Assembly (NCBI GenBank): GCA_016293065.1
Contig: JAEDEY010000012.1
Coordinates: forward strand, 1-36,709
Source: Bacteroidales bacterium
Lineage (GTDB): Bacteria; Bacteroidota; Bacteroidia; Bacteroidales; UBA3663
Direction: 5' to 3'
Length of the DNA: 36,709 bases
Shown here: positions 8,573-17,365 of the stretch, one piece after another
Numbering within the stretch: position 1 is the stretch's first letter
Layout of the letters: each line of letters begins with the position of its first letter
Made by a program: the position numbers and the translations under genes
The notes under the pieces: model-generated
Told to the model about the DNA's origin: nothing
Seen by the model: only the letters and a program-made list of their open reading frames with translations
Databases searched by the model: none

Positions 8573-11500
8573 TCAGTCGTTTATTGTGACATTCACTTCA
8601 CCTTCGATCTTTCCGCTCTGGTAGCAGCCAGGATATACCTGAGCGCTTGTCTCTTCGCCATCGGCAGTTTCGAACATACAGTTGACCTCGATGTCGATTT
8701 TTGGCTGAGTGCCGATGCCGTCCCAAAGGATACCGCCAAGATGGATGATATCTTCGTCGTCGCCCGAACCCTTGATGATGATGTCGGCCTGATTAGAGCC
8801 ACCGACAATCTTGTCGCGTATCTTGAGCGTGCGTGGGAAGACAAGGCTCAACTCGCCATGAGTGCTGAGCGATCCACGGTTGCCACCAAGGAAGAACGAG
8901 CCGATATGACAGTTGGCATAGTTGCGGTGGAACTGGAAATCTTGTGGCAGGCCATGCATAATCACTGCGTCCATGTGATAGTCGAGCAATGTGCGGCCAT
9001 TGTTGTCGGTCTGAGACAGGCGTCCCATGTTGTTGTACTTGAGCAGATTTGAAAGATAGCTCTCGTTGATATGAGGCGCACCGTTTGAGCCAAGATAGAG
9101 ATTCTCAATTGAGCAATAGTCTCCGATATGGAGGGTGATATTGTCGTTGCGTGTAGTGTCGGCATTGACTGTGGCGCAGTTGCCACCACCATAAACACCC
9201 TGATTGACATAGACCATCTCGCGCTGGTTGTTCTTCAATCCTCCAGCAATCTCGATAAACGACTTGACAATGTTAGGACGGAACGAAGCAATAGCTTGCA
9301 TCTTCTGGAAGTCGTTGGCATTGCTGCCTCCGAAAGTCTCGCTTGCTGGTATCTTATAATAGAACATCTGCGCCTTACGGTCGTAACATTCAGTAATCTC
9401 TGATACATCGGTCGAGTACTGATAGATATACTCGCCATTGCCAGCACCAAAGACCTCGTCAATCTCGCCGCCTTCGAGCTGAATGCGCGTGCCGTTGTGA
9501 ATTTGTCCTGAGACATCGTTTCCACCGAAGATGCGGCCATAGCGACCAGCCTTGACATTGACCGTAGTGCCATACTGATTGTTGGCAAATACGACATTGA
9601 CCATTTTGCCGTCTTCGTTCTTACGAGCCTGCACGTTACCCATACGGCAGCCACCGAAAACATTGTCGGCACGGAAGTCTGGGTAGTCGAGGTTGAGGGC
9701 GAGACCGACCTTGCCACTTGTCTCTGGATGCAGCTGGCGGTCTTCTGCCTCGTTGTAATAAACCACGTCGGCACGGTTGCAGCCACCATAGACAGTGCCT
9801 ACATAACCATTCATTAGGAGCCACTCAGGCTGTATGCCCATATCCATCTGGTTGTTGCCACCAAACAGACGATGTATGTTGTGCTTGGTGCTGATTACGA
9901 AATCATCTTCGCTAAAACCTTCCTTGACATCGATATATCTCAGCATCTGCTGTCCGCGTGAGAAGCACTCGTCGGATGCAGTGCGGTCGAAATGAGCAGT
10001 GATGTCTCTGTCCTTGTAGCAGACCCTAATAGTTGTGGCTTTGCGCACAAGACTGTTGTTGGCACCGCCGAACATATTGAATATAGTACCTCCGCATATA
10101 TCAAGATAGGTCATATCAACATTTGGATATTCCTTGCCGGCAAGTGAGATATTGCTGTCGGCTGCAAAGATCTCGCCATCGGCATAGCTATCGCCATCGC
10201 TATGGACACCATAGTTGCCATTGCCACCAGCAAACACTTCACCGATGAGAGGGAAGCCCGAATAAACCTGATCGCCCTCAGGAGTCTCGGTGATGCGCAC
10301 ATAGGTGTTGGTCTCGATTTCTTCGCCAGCACTGTTCTTGTATATGCCATGACCGATGTTCCCGCTCACGTCGCTGCCTCCATACACTCGGTTGATGATG
10401 GTGTGGAAGTGGTCGTGGCTCTTCTCGTTGATTTCGACAAACGAGCCACCCTCTATGTTTGCCATACGTGCACCACCGAAGACCTCGTTGATCTGACCGC
10501 TATATACGCGTACCGTAGTGCCAACACCAGCAGGAGCCTTAAGGCCAGGAATCAGCAAGCTCTCGCCAATGACATCGCCCATGCGACCTCCGCCGTAGGC
10601 CTTGTTCCAGATGCCATGTGAAACAGCATCGGTAGCAGTGGCACCAGATACCTGGAAATCGCACACGACATTGCTCTTGCCGATTACACGTCCCTCCATG
10701 CTTCCACCATATACATTGATGAGGTTAGGTATGGACTTTTCGCCATTGAAATACGCACCACTCAGCGAGACATAGGTATTGCCGATAACCTCGGTGTTCT
10801 TGCCTTTGCCAGCACCATAAATCTGACAACACTCGATGTTCTGAGAGGCAAGTTCGGACAGCGAGGCAACCGAAGAATATTCTTTGCCCACCATGTCGCT
10901 GTGCATGTTGATGCTTGCTGCGCCATGGATTATACCATAGTCGTAGCAGCCTCCGAAGATATTTGAGCCAGTGAAATAGGTCTCACCTTCACGGTCTGTG
11001 ATTTTCTTGATAGGTGCGAACTGGCAGAAGATGTTGAGCTGCAGGCGGTGATACTGCTTGATGTCCTTGTTGTAAGGCAGGAAACCACCAATGTATTCGC
11101 GAACAATACCAATGCTGTCACCTTGGGTCTCGATATATTTGAAATGAGCATTCTGGCTGCCACCGATGATGTCGCCCGTGATGGTCAGACCGACAGGAAG
11201 TGTGTAGTTATAGACACTGTCGGCAGTCATTGAGCCACTGAAGCCACCACCGATGAATTTGCCAATTACGACATCACGCGCATCCATCTCGTCACCTGTC
11301 TCGAAGATCTTCTGTTTGCCGTATAGGTCGTTGATGGCGTGATTATTCTTGAATGAACGGTCGGAGTTGAAGGTGAGCAAAGGCACGCACGACATATCGA
11401 CGATACGGCAGAAATGTTCGAAATCCTCCTGACTCTCGTAGCCTTTAGTCCAATGTGTGCCATCGTATGTGTAAGATGGAATATAATCCATCAGATGTTT

Positions 11501-14500
11501 GCCATTTGAACCCATCGAGAGGTTGCCTATCGACACGTGGTTGCCGATGTTGAGGCGGGCACGACCCGAGTTAGGCACAAGCACTTCGCGGAGCATACCG
11601 AATTGTGGGCGGTCGTTGACATCACGTACAAACTGTCCGACGGTGGTGTTGTTGCCACCAAGGAACAACGTACCCTTGATAATGGCGCGATTGTCCTCGT
11701 CGATGCCAGATACGCTGATGCTCGCTGATGCTACATGAGGATGCTCGCGACCAGTAGAAGCGTTCTGGAGGCTGTTTGGCTCAAACTCCGACGATGGCTG
11801 GTCGTATTGTCCATACTGACCATTGCCCGATCCATAGACATCGCCACTGATGATGCCGCCAAAGATGTTGATGTTGGTGCCATAACGGGCATTGTTGCTG
11901 CCCGCGATGGTGCCAGTGACATCGTTGCCGCCAAAGATGGTGTTGATGAAGATATTTTTGTTGCTGGCAGGGTCGTCGGATCCAATATTGACCATAGTCT
12001 CGCCACAGATGTTGCCCATCAGGCCACCACCGAATACACTATGTGCAGAACCCGATATGAAGTTGACAGTGGTGCGAGTCTGGTAGTCTCGCTTGTCGTT
12101 GCTTGGGGTATAGATGTCGCCATTAAGCGACATGTCTTTGAGTCCGATATTGCCAATCAGGCTTCCTCCATAGACGTTTCGGATGAAAGGACGTCCCTTG
12201 ATGGTGACATTGGTGCTGCCTTCAACATTGCCCATAAGTCCTCCTCCGAAGACATCGAGGAAGCAATAATGAGGCTTGGCATACTTTGCGATGGTTTTCT
12301 GAGGGTCTTCAAAAATCTTTGAGTCGAAGTCCTCTTCGCTTTCTACATTGATGAGCAGATTGGTATTGCCCATTACGTCGGTCATCTCGCCGAAGCCGCC
12401 GCCACAGATGGTAAAACGCTTGTCCCACGGCTTGCCGTATTCCCACTGGATTAGGCCTGCCTTTTCGAGGAACTCCTTAGAGAACAGGCTTCGACGTGCC
12501 TCGACATAAGTATCGCCATAGACGATGCTGGCTGTACGACCACTGCCGTAGATGCCATAATAGCGGATAGAGTCGTAGCGCGACGATTCGGGAATCCAGT
12601 CGAACTCACCGCCCTTGATAAGAACGTGGGTGTCGCCTTCAATCTCGGCAACAATCGAGCGTTCGGGATGTTCCATATCTACATGTCCATGTCCGCCGCC
12701 ATATATAGAGTTCTGGATTTTGCCACCATCGATAGTGACGAACGTCGAGCCAGATTCAGGCAGAGACTTAGTGTGAAGAATATTGCCATAGTTGCCACCG
12801 CCGAATATGAAGTCGTTGAGGTGGGCATCACCACTGACATTGATATGCGTGTTGCCTATGACGCTTGCCATGTAGGTTGTGATATTGGCAGAGTTGGTAT
12901 CGGATGTCGGACGGTAATACGAACCCTCGCCACCAGCAAACACCATACCCTTGATGGTGCCTCCTGAGATGTTGATATGAGTAGAGCCATAGACGAGAGC
13001 CAGACGGGTGAAGAACTCGTTGGTCTGCTGCACACCATGCGACACAGGATAGCCTGTGAGGTCATTGTTGTCGAAGTAACTCGTCGTGCCCTTGCCGCCA
13101 CCGAAGACATATCCGTCGATAGTGCCGCCTGAGATGTTGATATATGTGTCGCCAAAAATGCCACCTGCCTGACTCAATGCCATGGCGGTATAAATCTGGT
13201 TGCTGAAGCCGTATCCGCCACCATAGATTGATCCACGGAGGAAAGCCTTGTCCATCACATTGACTATCACCGACGACTTGTTGAGATCGATGAGCGAGTC
13301 GTTGTTGACCACAACCTTAGGCATCTTGTTGCCAACCTTATCGAACGTACCGTAGGCAATTTCGCCATTGTTCAGGTTGTAAGGAATATGAGGGTCGAAT
13401 GTGTGGTATTCGTCCTTGAGAGAGAGACCTGTTACACCGCCACCACCAGCACCATATATGGTGTTGCGCACCATTCCACCGCTGATGTTGATGACAGCCT
13501 TGCCATAGTAATATGTGGCAATAGAGTCGGTGACATCCTCTTTAGGGTTCATGAGCTTGCCACTTCGTCCGAGGCTTGTGCCATAAATCTCGTTGATGTT
13601 GCCGCCACGTATGTTGATTTCGCTCTGTCCGAAGAATGAGTCGGTCGGACGTTCACTCTTGCTGCCATCGTTCTTGGTGACCCATGCCTTGCGTCCATAG
13701 CCCAAGTTGCCACCTACGGCACGACCCACACGCGAGGTGCCGCATACGTCGATGCTGGTTACTGCATAACATGAGCCATTGCCCTGACCAGCTGTAGCAA
13801 GTCCCACATCGAATGTGTAGGACATAGGATTCTTATGGTTGCAGATATCAATGACGATATGAGTGCGTAAAGGGTTGCGTGGCGAACCAGCCACATTGCC
13901 AGTCTTTTCGTTCAGACGAGTGTTGTAACCACCAGCAATGACACGTCCGTAGTAGCCTGATAATATTCTGATGTAGTTTTCTTTGTGGGTAGCATTGGCA
14001 TCATCCTGATTCTTGAAACCGCCATATAGTGTTACACTTGGAACAAACGATCCGTCGATGAGACCGCGTCCATAACCCAATGGCTCATATCCCGACATCA
14101 TCATTCCATAGCCAAAGGTAAGGTTGTGTTCCTGAGCCATGATACTCATCTTGTCTTCTACACCTGGCTTGCCGTGGATAGTGATGTTCTCGAATCGAGT
14201 GTCGGCGTCGATAACACATGAGTTTGTGGTCAGCAAGAGCTTGCCGTTGCAGATATTGCCATAATGGCCAGTGATGATGGCAGGTTTGTCTTTGACAAAG
14301 AACTCGCTGTTGCTAATGTCGTTCTGATTGTCGTTATGGACGTTGAAGACATTCTGGTCATAATCGCCCATCACCACGATGATGTTGTTGCCAATCACGC
14401 TTGACGAGAGTAGCTGATAAGCTTGCTTCATTGTGCGGACGGCCTTCTCAGGAGACAGACCGTCGTTGCTGTCGTCACCCTTGTCGTATGTGGTCTTTTG

Positions 14501-15910
14501 GTCGATGGTATATTGTTTTGCATCTTTGGTGTTGATGCCGTTGAGATTGACGAAAATCGGCTTGCTGAAAGAATAGAGACCGGAAATGGTGCAGAACTTC
14601 CAGCGACGGTGGGTAGCAGATAGATGATAGGTGTGACCTTCCTTGGCTCCTGTGAGCGTAGCGCTCGAACCGACTTTCTTGTCTCCGTCACTCAGGTCTT
14701 GCCATGAATACACAAACTCGTTGGCAAGGGCATTGGCACCTTCACCAATAATCTCGCTTTTCAGGACATAGCTATTGCCGTTCTTGGTAGCGGTGATTTT
14801 GAGTTTTAGGTCGGCAGGCTGAATTAAGGCGGCATCGCTGCCTATGATGTTGCCTTTGCTGTCAAGCAACTCAAAGGCAATCGAGCGATCCTTGACATCG
14901 AAAGGTACGGTACATTCAGTCGAACTTGAGGAATGTTCCCTGCCATCAACGGTCCAGCGCATCTTGGCTCCACTGCCTTCGACAATCGAAGCCTTGAAAT
15001 GACGACCGCTTGCATCTGATGGCTCTTCGGAAATTTCGACCGTAGCAGGATAGAACGAGTAGCAATTATTTTGTTTCTTGTTCCACTTGATGCCGTTGAT
15101 GGATCCTTCGGTCTTGGTACCCTGTTCGAGTTCTATGCTGAAACTGTTTTTGTTCCCCGAAATATTGCTGAGATCGGCAGATCCCAGTCCATAGCAGTTG
15201 ACAATTTTTATCGACTCAAGATCTTTCTTGCGGTCCTGGCTGCCGAACGTTTCCTGCATGTTGCCTACCAGACCACCGATGCGCAGATAACCTTTGTCGA
15301 CAAGGTTAAGGGTAGAGTTACTGTCCTTCACCTTCATTGAATTGACGATGCAATTCTCGATGCGCGAGTTGCGGTACATCTGACCGACAAGTCCACCGAT
15401 GTTGAACTGTTTCTTGCCATTATAATCGGCATTAGTGATCTCGAATGTTATGTTGTCAATCTCAAGGTTTATGATTGCTGACTCGAAATCCTCGTCACCG
15501 CCCAACATAGGGAACACACCGATATTCAATTCGGTTTCTGAGTTGGTCACAGGCACCACAATATTGCTGATCTTATGACCATCGCCATCAAAGTAGGCTC
15601 GGAATGATTTGTTTTCGGTTGAGGCAATACCATAAGTCCATCGGCAAGAACTCATGTCGATGTCACATGTAAGCTTATAGTATTTGAGATAACATGCTCC
15701 GTTGTTATAATCAAAGTTCTGAAGCAGGAATGCAAACTCCTCTGCCGTGGTAATCAGAAGAGGGTTGTCTTTAGTGCCAGCGCCCTTGTTCGGCCTAAGC
15801 ACAGAGCCATTCCATGAATCGGTGTTTGCCAACGATGCAGACGATATGCAGAAAAAACCTAACAAGACAAGAAATGTCAATACTTTGTGTGTGAGGTTTG
15901 ATAATATCAT
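8573..15910 (-). CDS. Giant secreted beta-solenoid protein with about 38 YGGG/FGGG repeats
   Basis: 2445 residues from the ATG at 15910. An upstream in-frame TTG at 15922 is possible but would only lengthen the signal peptide. Order: signal peptide (to about residue 28); a region with two GLUG-type motifs (NIGGLVGQM, RIGGLVGNM, each followed by I.NC) to about 285; an Ig-like stretch (about 290-460); a beta-helix entry motif of the right-handed helix type (KGDDSNDGLSPEKAVRTM, near 477-494). The remaining roughly 1900 residues are a degenerate repeat: [YF]GGG or a variant, then GN(I/V).G.T.V.I.GG.I..V. I count about 38 copies by eye, commonly 40-55 residues apart, e.g. FGGGLMGNVEGSTNVTI and YGGGRMGDVIGES. 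No catalytic motif or Type IX sorting domain is seen. It ends within a repeat (SGKIEGEVNVTIND). Probable surface or secreted structural protein or adhesin; a polysaccharide lyase is less likely. The function is not established. Confidence 0.85.
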   Translation of the reverse strand: MILSNLTHKVLTFLVLLGFFCISSASLANTDSWNGSVLRPNKGAGTKDNPLLITTAEEFAFLLQNFDYNNGACYLKYYKLTCDIDMSSCRWTYGIASTENKSFRAYFDGDGHKISNIVVPVTNSETELNIGVFPMLGGDEDFESAIINLEIDNITFEITNADYNGKKQFNIGGLVGQMYRNSRIENCIVNSMKVKDSNSTLNLVDKGYLRIGGLVGNMQETFGSQDRKKDLESIKIVNCYGLGSADLSNISGNKNSFSIELEQGTKTEGSINGIKWNKKQNNCYSFYPATVEISEEPSDASGRHFKASIVEGSGAKMRWTVDGREHSSSSTECTVPFDVKDRSIAFELLDSKGNIIGSDAALIQPADLKLKITATKNGNSYVLKSEIIGEGANALANEFVYSWQDLSDGDKKVGSSATLTGAKEGHTYHLSATHRRWKFCTISGLYSFSKPIFVNLNGINTKDAKQYTIDQKTTYDKGDDSNDGLSPEKAVRTMKQAYQLLSSSVIGNNIIVVMGDYDQNVFNVHNDNQNDISNSEFFVKDKPAIITGHYGNICNGKLLLTTNSCVIDADTRFENITIHGKPGVEDKMSIMAQEHNLTFGYGMMMSGYEPLGYGRGLIDGSFVPSVTLYGGFKNQDDANATHKENYIRILSGYYGRVIAGGYNTRLNEKTGNVAGSPRNPLRTHIVIDICNHKNPMSYTFDVGLATAGQGNGSCYAVTSIDVCGTSRVGRAVGGNLGYGRKAWVTKNDGSKSERPTDSFFGQSEINIRGGNINEIYGTSLGRSGKLMNPKEDVTDSIATYYYGKAVINISGGMVRNTIYGAGGGGVTGLSLKDEYHTFDPHIPYNLNNGEIAYGTFDKVGNKMPKVVVNNDSLIDLNKSSVIVNVMDKAFLRGSIYGGGYGFSNQIYTAMALSQAGGIFGDTYINISGGTIDGYVFGGGKGTTSYFDNNDLTGYPVSHGVQQTNEFFTRLALVYGSTHINISGGTIKGMVFAGGEGSYYRPTSDTNSANITTYMASVIGNTHINVSGDAHLNDFIFGGGNYGNILHTKSLPESGSTFVTIDGGKIQNSIYGGGHGHVDMEHPERSIVAEIEGDTHVLIKGGEFDWIPESSRYDSIRYYGIYGSGRTASIVYGDTYVEARRSLFSKEFLEKAGLIQWEYGKPWDKRFTICGGGFGEMTDVMGNTNLLINVESEEDFDSKIFEDPQKTIAKYAKPHYCFLDVFGGGLMGNVEGSTNVTIKGRPFIRNVYGGSLIGNIGLKDMSLNGDIYTPSNDKRDYQTRTTVNFISGSAHSVFGGGLMGNICGETMVNIGSDDPASNKNIFINTIFGGNDVTGTIAGSNNARYGTNINIFGGIISGDVYGSGNGQYGQYDQPSSEFEPNSLQNASTGREHPHVASASISVSGIDEDNRAIIKGTLFLGGNNTTVGQFVRDVNDRPQFGMLREVLVPNSGRARLNIGNHVSIGNLSMGSNGKHLMDYIPSYTYDGTHWTKGYESQEDFEHFCRIVDMSCVPLLTFNSDRSFKNNHAINDLYGKQKIFETGDEMDARDVVIGKFIGGGFSGSMTADSVYNYTLPVGLTITGDIIGGSQNAHFKYIETQGDSIGIVREYIGGFLPYNKDIKQYHRLQLNIFCQFAPIKKITDREGETYFTGSNIFGGCYDYGIIHGAASINMHSDMVGKEYSSVASLSELASQNIECCQIYGAGKGKNTEVIGNTYVSLSGAYFNGEKSIPNLINVYGGSMEGRVIGKSNVVCDFQVSGATATDAVSHGIWNKAYGGGRMGDVIGESLLIPGLKAPAGVGTTVRVYSGQINEVFGGARMANIEGGSFVEINEKSHDHFHTIINRVYGGSDVSGNIGHGIYKNSAGEEIETNTYVRITETPEGDQVYSGFPLIGEVFAGGNGNYGVHSDGDSYADGEIFAADSNISLAGKEYPNVDMTYLDICGGTIFNMFGGANNSLVRKATTIRVCYKDRDITAHFDRTASDECFSRGQQMLRYIDVKEGFSEDDFVISTKHNIHRLFGGNNQMDMGIQPEWLLMNGYVGTVYGGCNRADVVYYNEAEDRQLHPETSGKVGLALNLDYPDFRADNVFGGCRMGNVQARKNEDGKMVNVVFANNQYGTTVNVKAGRYGRIFGGNDVSGQIHNGTRIQLEGGEIDEVFGAGNGEYIYQYSTDVSEITECYDRKAQMFYYKIPASETFGGSNANDFQKMQAIASFRPNIVKSFIEIAGGLKNNQREMVYVNQGVYGGGNCATVNADTTRNDNITLHIGDYCSIENLYLGSNGAPHINESYLSNLLKYNNMGRLSQTDNNGRTLLDYHMDAVIMHGLPQDFQFHRNYANCHIGSFFLGGNRGSLSTHGELSLVFPRTLKIRDKIVGGSNQADIIIKGSGDDEDIIHLGGILWDGIGTQPKIDIEVNCMFETADGEETSAQVYPGCYQSGKIEGEVNVTIND

Positions 15911-15945
15911 ATTAACGGTCAATTAAAAGATTGTCTATTTGAGGG

Positions 15946-15953
15946 CAAATATA
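15946..15953 (-). promoter_or_regulatory. Putative -7 box of the giant solenoid gene
   Basis: Minus-strand TATATTTG at 15953-15946 fits TAnnTTTG and would give a leader of roughly 30 nt before the ATG at 15910. It supports that ATG over a longer reading. No TTG element is found at the expected -33 distance, so this is a partial match in AT-rich DNA. Confidence 0.4.
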
Positions 15954-16051
15954 CTCATTTTTTTACTAACTTGTTGAATTCGATGCATGGAAAGTTTGAA
16001 ATATCTCATTATTGTCGTATTTTTTCTCTTTTTTGTGCAATAATTTGCAAT

Positions 16052-16089
16052 AAAAAAGGCGAGCTTCATGTCGATGCTCGCCTTTTTTT
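16052..16089 (-). terminator. Rho-independent terminator of the oad operon
   Basis: A perfect 7-bp GC-rich stem, GGCGAGC (16058-16064) with GCTCGCC (16076-16082), has an 11-nt loop and is flanked by A6 on the left and T7 on the right. On the minus strand it lies just after the oadB stop at 16112 and is followed by a U-run. It would isolate oad from the giant gene downstream. Confidence 0.85.
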
Positions 16090-16111
16090 ATTTCTTGAAG
16101 ATAGAATCAGA

Positions 16112-17359
16112 TTAGCCGAGGAAGGCAATCAATACACCTGCTGCAACTGCAGAGCCGATAACACCTGAGATATTGGCTGACATGCAGTAGTTGAGGATGT
16201 TGTTCTTAGGGTTGATCTTGGTCGCGATGTCGTTGGCAACACGAGAAGCCATTGGCACAGCCGACAGACCGCATGCACCTACAAGTGGATTGATCTTCTT
16301 CTTTGAGAAGAGGTTGAAGAGCTTCACGAGGAAGATACCACCAGCGATAGAAACAGCGAATGCACAGAAGCCACCTGCAACAATGCCGATAGTCTGCCAG
16401 TTGAGGAATGAATCGACTGTCATTGTCGCACCTACTGAAAGACCAAGGAAGATGGTTGCGATGTTCATCAAGGCATTGCTTGCTGTGTCGGCAATTCGAG
16501 CTGTATCAGCACCGATCTCCTTGATGAGGTTACCGAACATCAACATACCGATGAGCGATACTGCTGAAGGCACGATGATAGCCACAAGCACAGTCACGAA
16601 GATAGGGAAGATGATCTTGGCAACTCGCATGTTCTTGATCTGGAGAGTGTTTGGATAGAGTTTATCCTGCTCCTTCATGTTGATCTCGCGTTCCTTCTGT
16701 GTTGTGCAGAGCTTGACTACGAATGGGATGATCACAGGAACCAATGCCATGTATGAGTAAGCTGCAATTGCGATAGGACCGAGGAGGTGTGGAGCCAGCT
16801 TGATGGTTGTGTAGATGGCTGTTGGACCATCAGCACCACCGATGATGCCGAGAGCTCCTGCTTCTTTTGGAGTGAACATGCCTGAACCTACAGCACAGAG
16901 GATAACACCGAAGATACCGATCTGGGCAGCAGCACCGAAGATGGCGAGCTTGAGGTTGCGGAGCATAGGTCCGAAGTCGGTCATTGCACCAACACCCATG
17001 AAGATGACAGGTGGGATGAATCCTGTCTTGATGAGCCAGTAGTAGATCATGTTCATAAGACCGAGCTCGTGAGCTATCTCTGGGAGTCCCATCTCATAAA
17101 CGTGATATTCCTGTCCGTTGGCATGTACGATGCCATTGCCATCAGCACCATAGACACCCATCTCACCGCCAGGGAAGTTGGCGAGGAGGATGCCCATTGC
17201 GATAGGGATAAGAAGCAATGGCTCATAGTGCTTCGCGATTCCTAAATATAGGAACAGGAAGCCGAGAGCATACATGATGAGAAACTGAGGCTGATCAGCG
17301 ATATTGCTGAATGCCGTCATCTCATACAGGTTGCTGAATATTGTGTTGATAAAATCCAT
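16112..17359 (-). CDS. oadB: Oxaloacetate decarboxylase, Na+-pumping beta subunit
   Basis: 415-residue polytopic inner-membrane protein, the ion-translocating subunit of biotin-dependent Na+ pumps of the OadB/GcdB/MmdB family. Family landmarks: MGVGAMTDFGPML, then GIIGGADGPTAIYTT with the conserved membrane aspartate at about residue 177. Near the C-terminus come NPLVGACGLSAVPMASRVAN and NYCMSANISGVIGSAVAAG. It decarboxylates carboxybiotin presented by the alpha subunit and exports Na+. The start is 6 bp after the oadA stop, last gene of oadGAB, with a terminator just beyond. Length is normal. Which acyl substrate the complex uses is set by the alpha subunit. Confidence 0.95.
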   Translation of the reverse strand: MDFINTIFSNLYEMTAFSNIADQPQFLIMYALGFLFLYLGIAKHYEPLLLIPIAMGILLANFPGGEMGVYGADGNGIVHANGQEYHVYEMGLPEIAHELGLMNMIYYWLIKTGFIPPVIFMGVGAMTDFGPMLRNLKLAIFGAAAQIGIFGVILCAVGSGMFTPKEAGALGIIGGADGPTAIYTTIKLAPHLLGPIAIAAYSYMALVPVIIPFVVKLCTTQKEREINMKEQDKLYPNTLQIKNMRVAKIIFPIFVTVLVAIIVPSAVSLIGMLMFGNLIKEIGADTARIADTASNALMNIATIFLGLSVGATMTVDSFLNWQTIGIVAGGFCAFAVSIAGGIFLVKLFNLFSKKKINPLVGACGLSAVPMASRVANDIATKINPKNNILNYCMSANISGVIGSAVAAGVLIAFLG

Positions 17360-17365
17360 TGTCTA

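Noticed and set aside
8501..9052. A 183-codon plus-strand frame spanning the regulator/giant-gene junction
   Set aside because: Antisense to both genes, no promoter or domain; repeat-driven codon bias explains the open frame.
8573..15910. Regular repeats in the giant gene considered as a CRISPR array or DNA satellite
   Set aside because: The repeats are degenerate at DNA level and in phase with the protein reading frame, so they reflect protein repeats.
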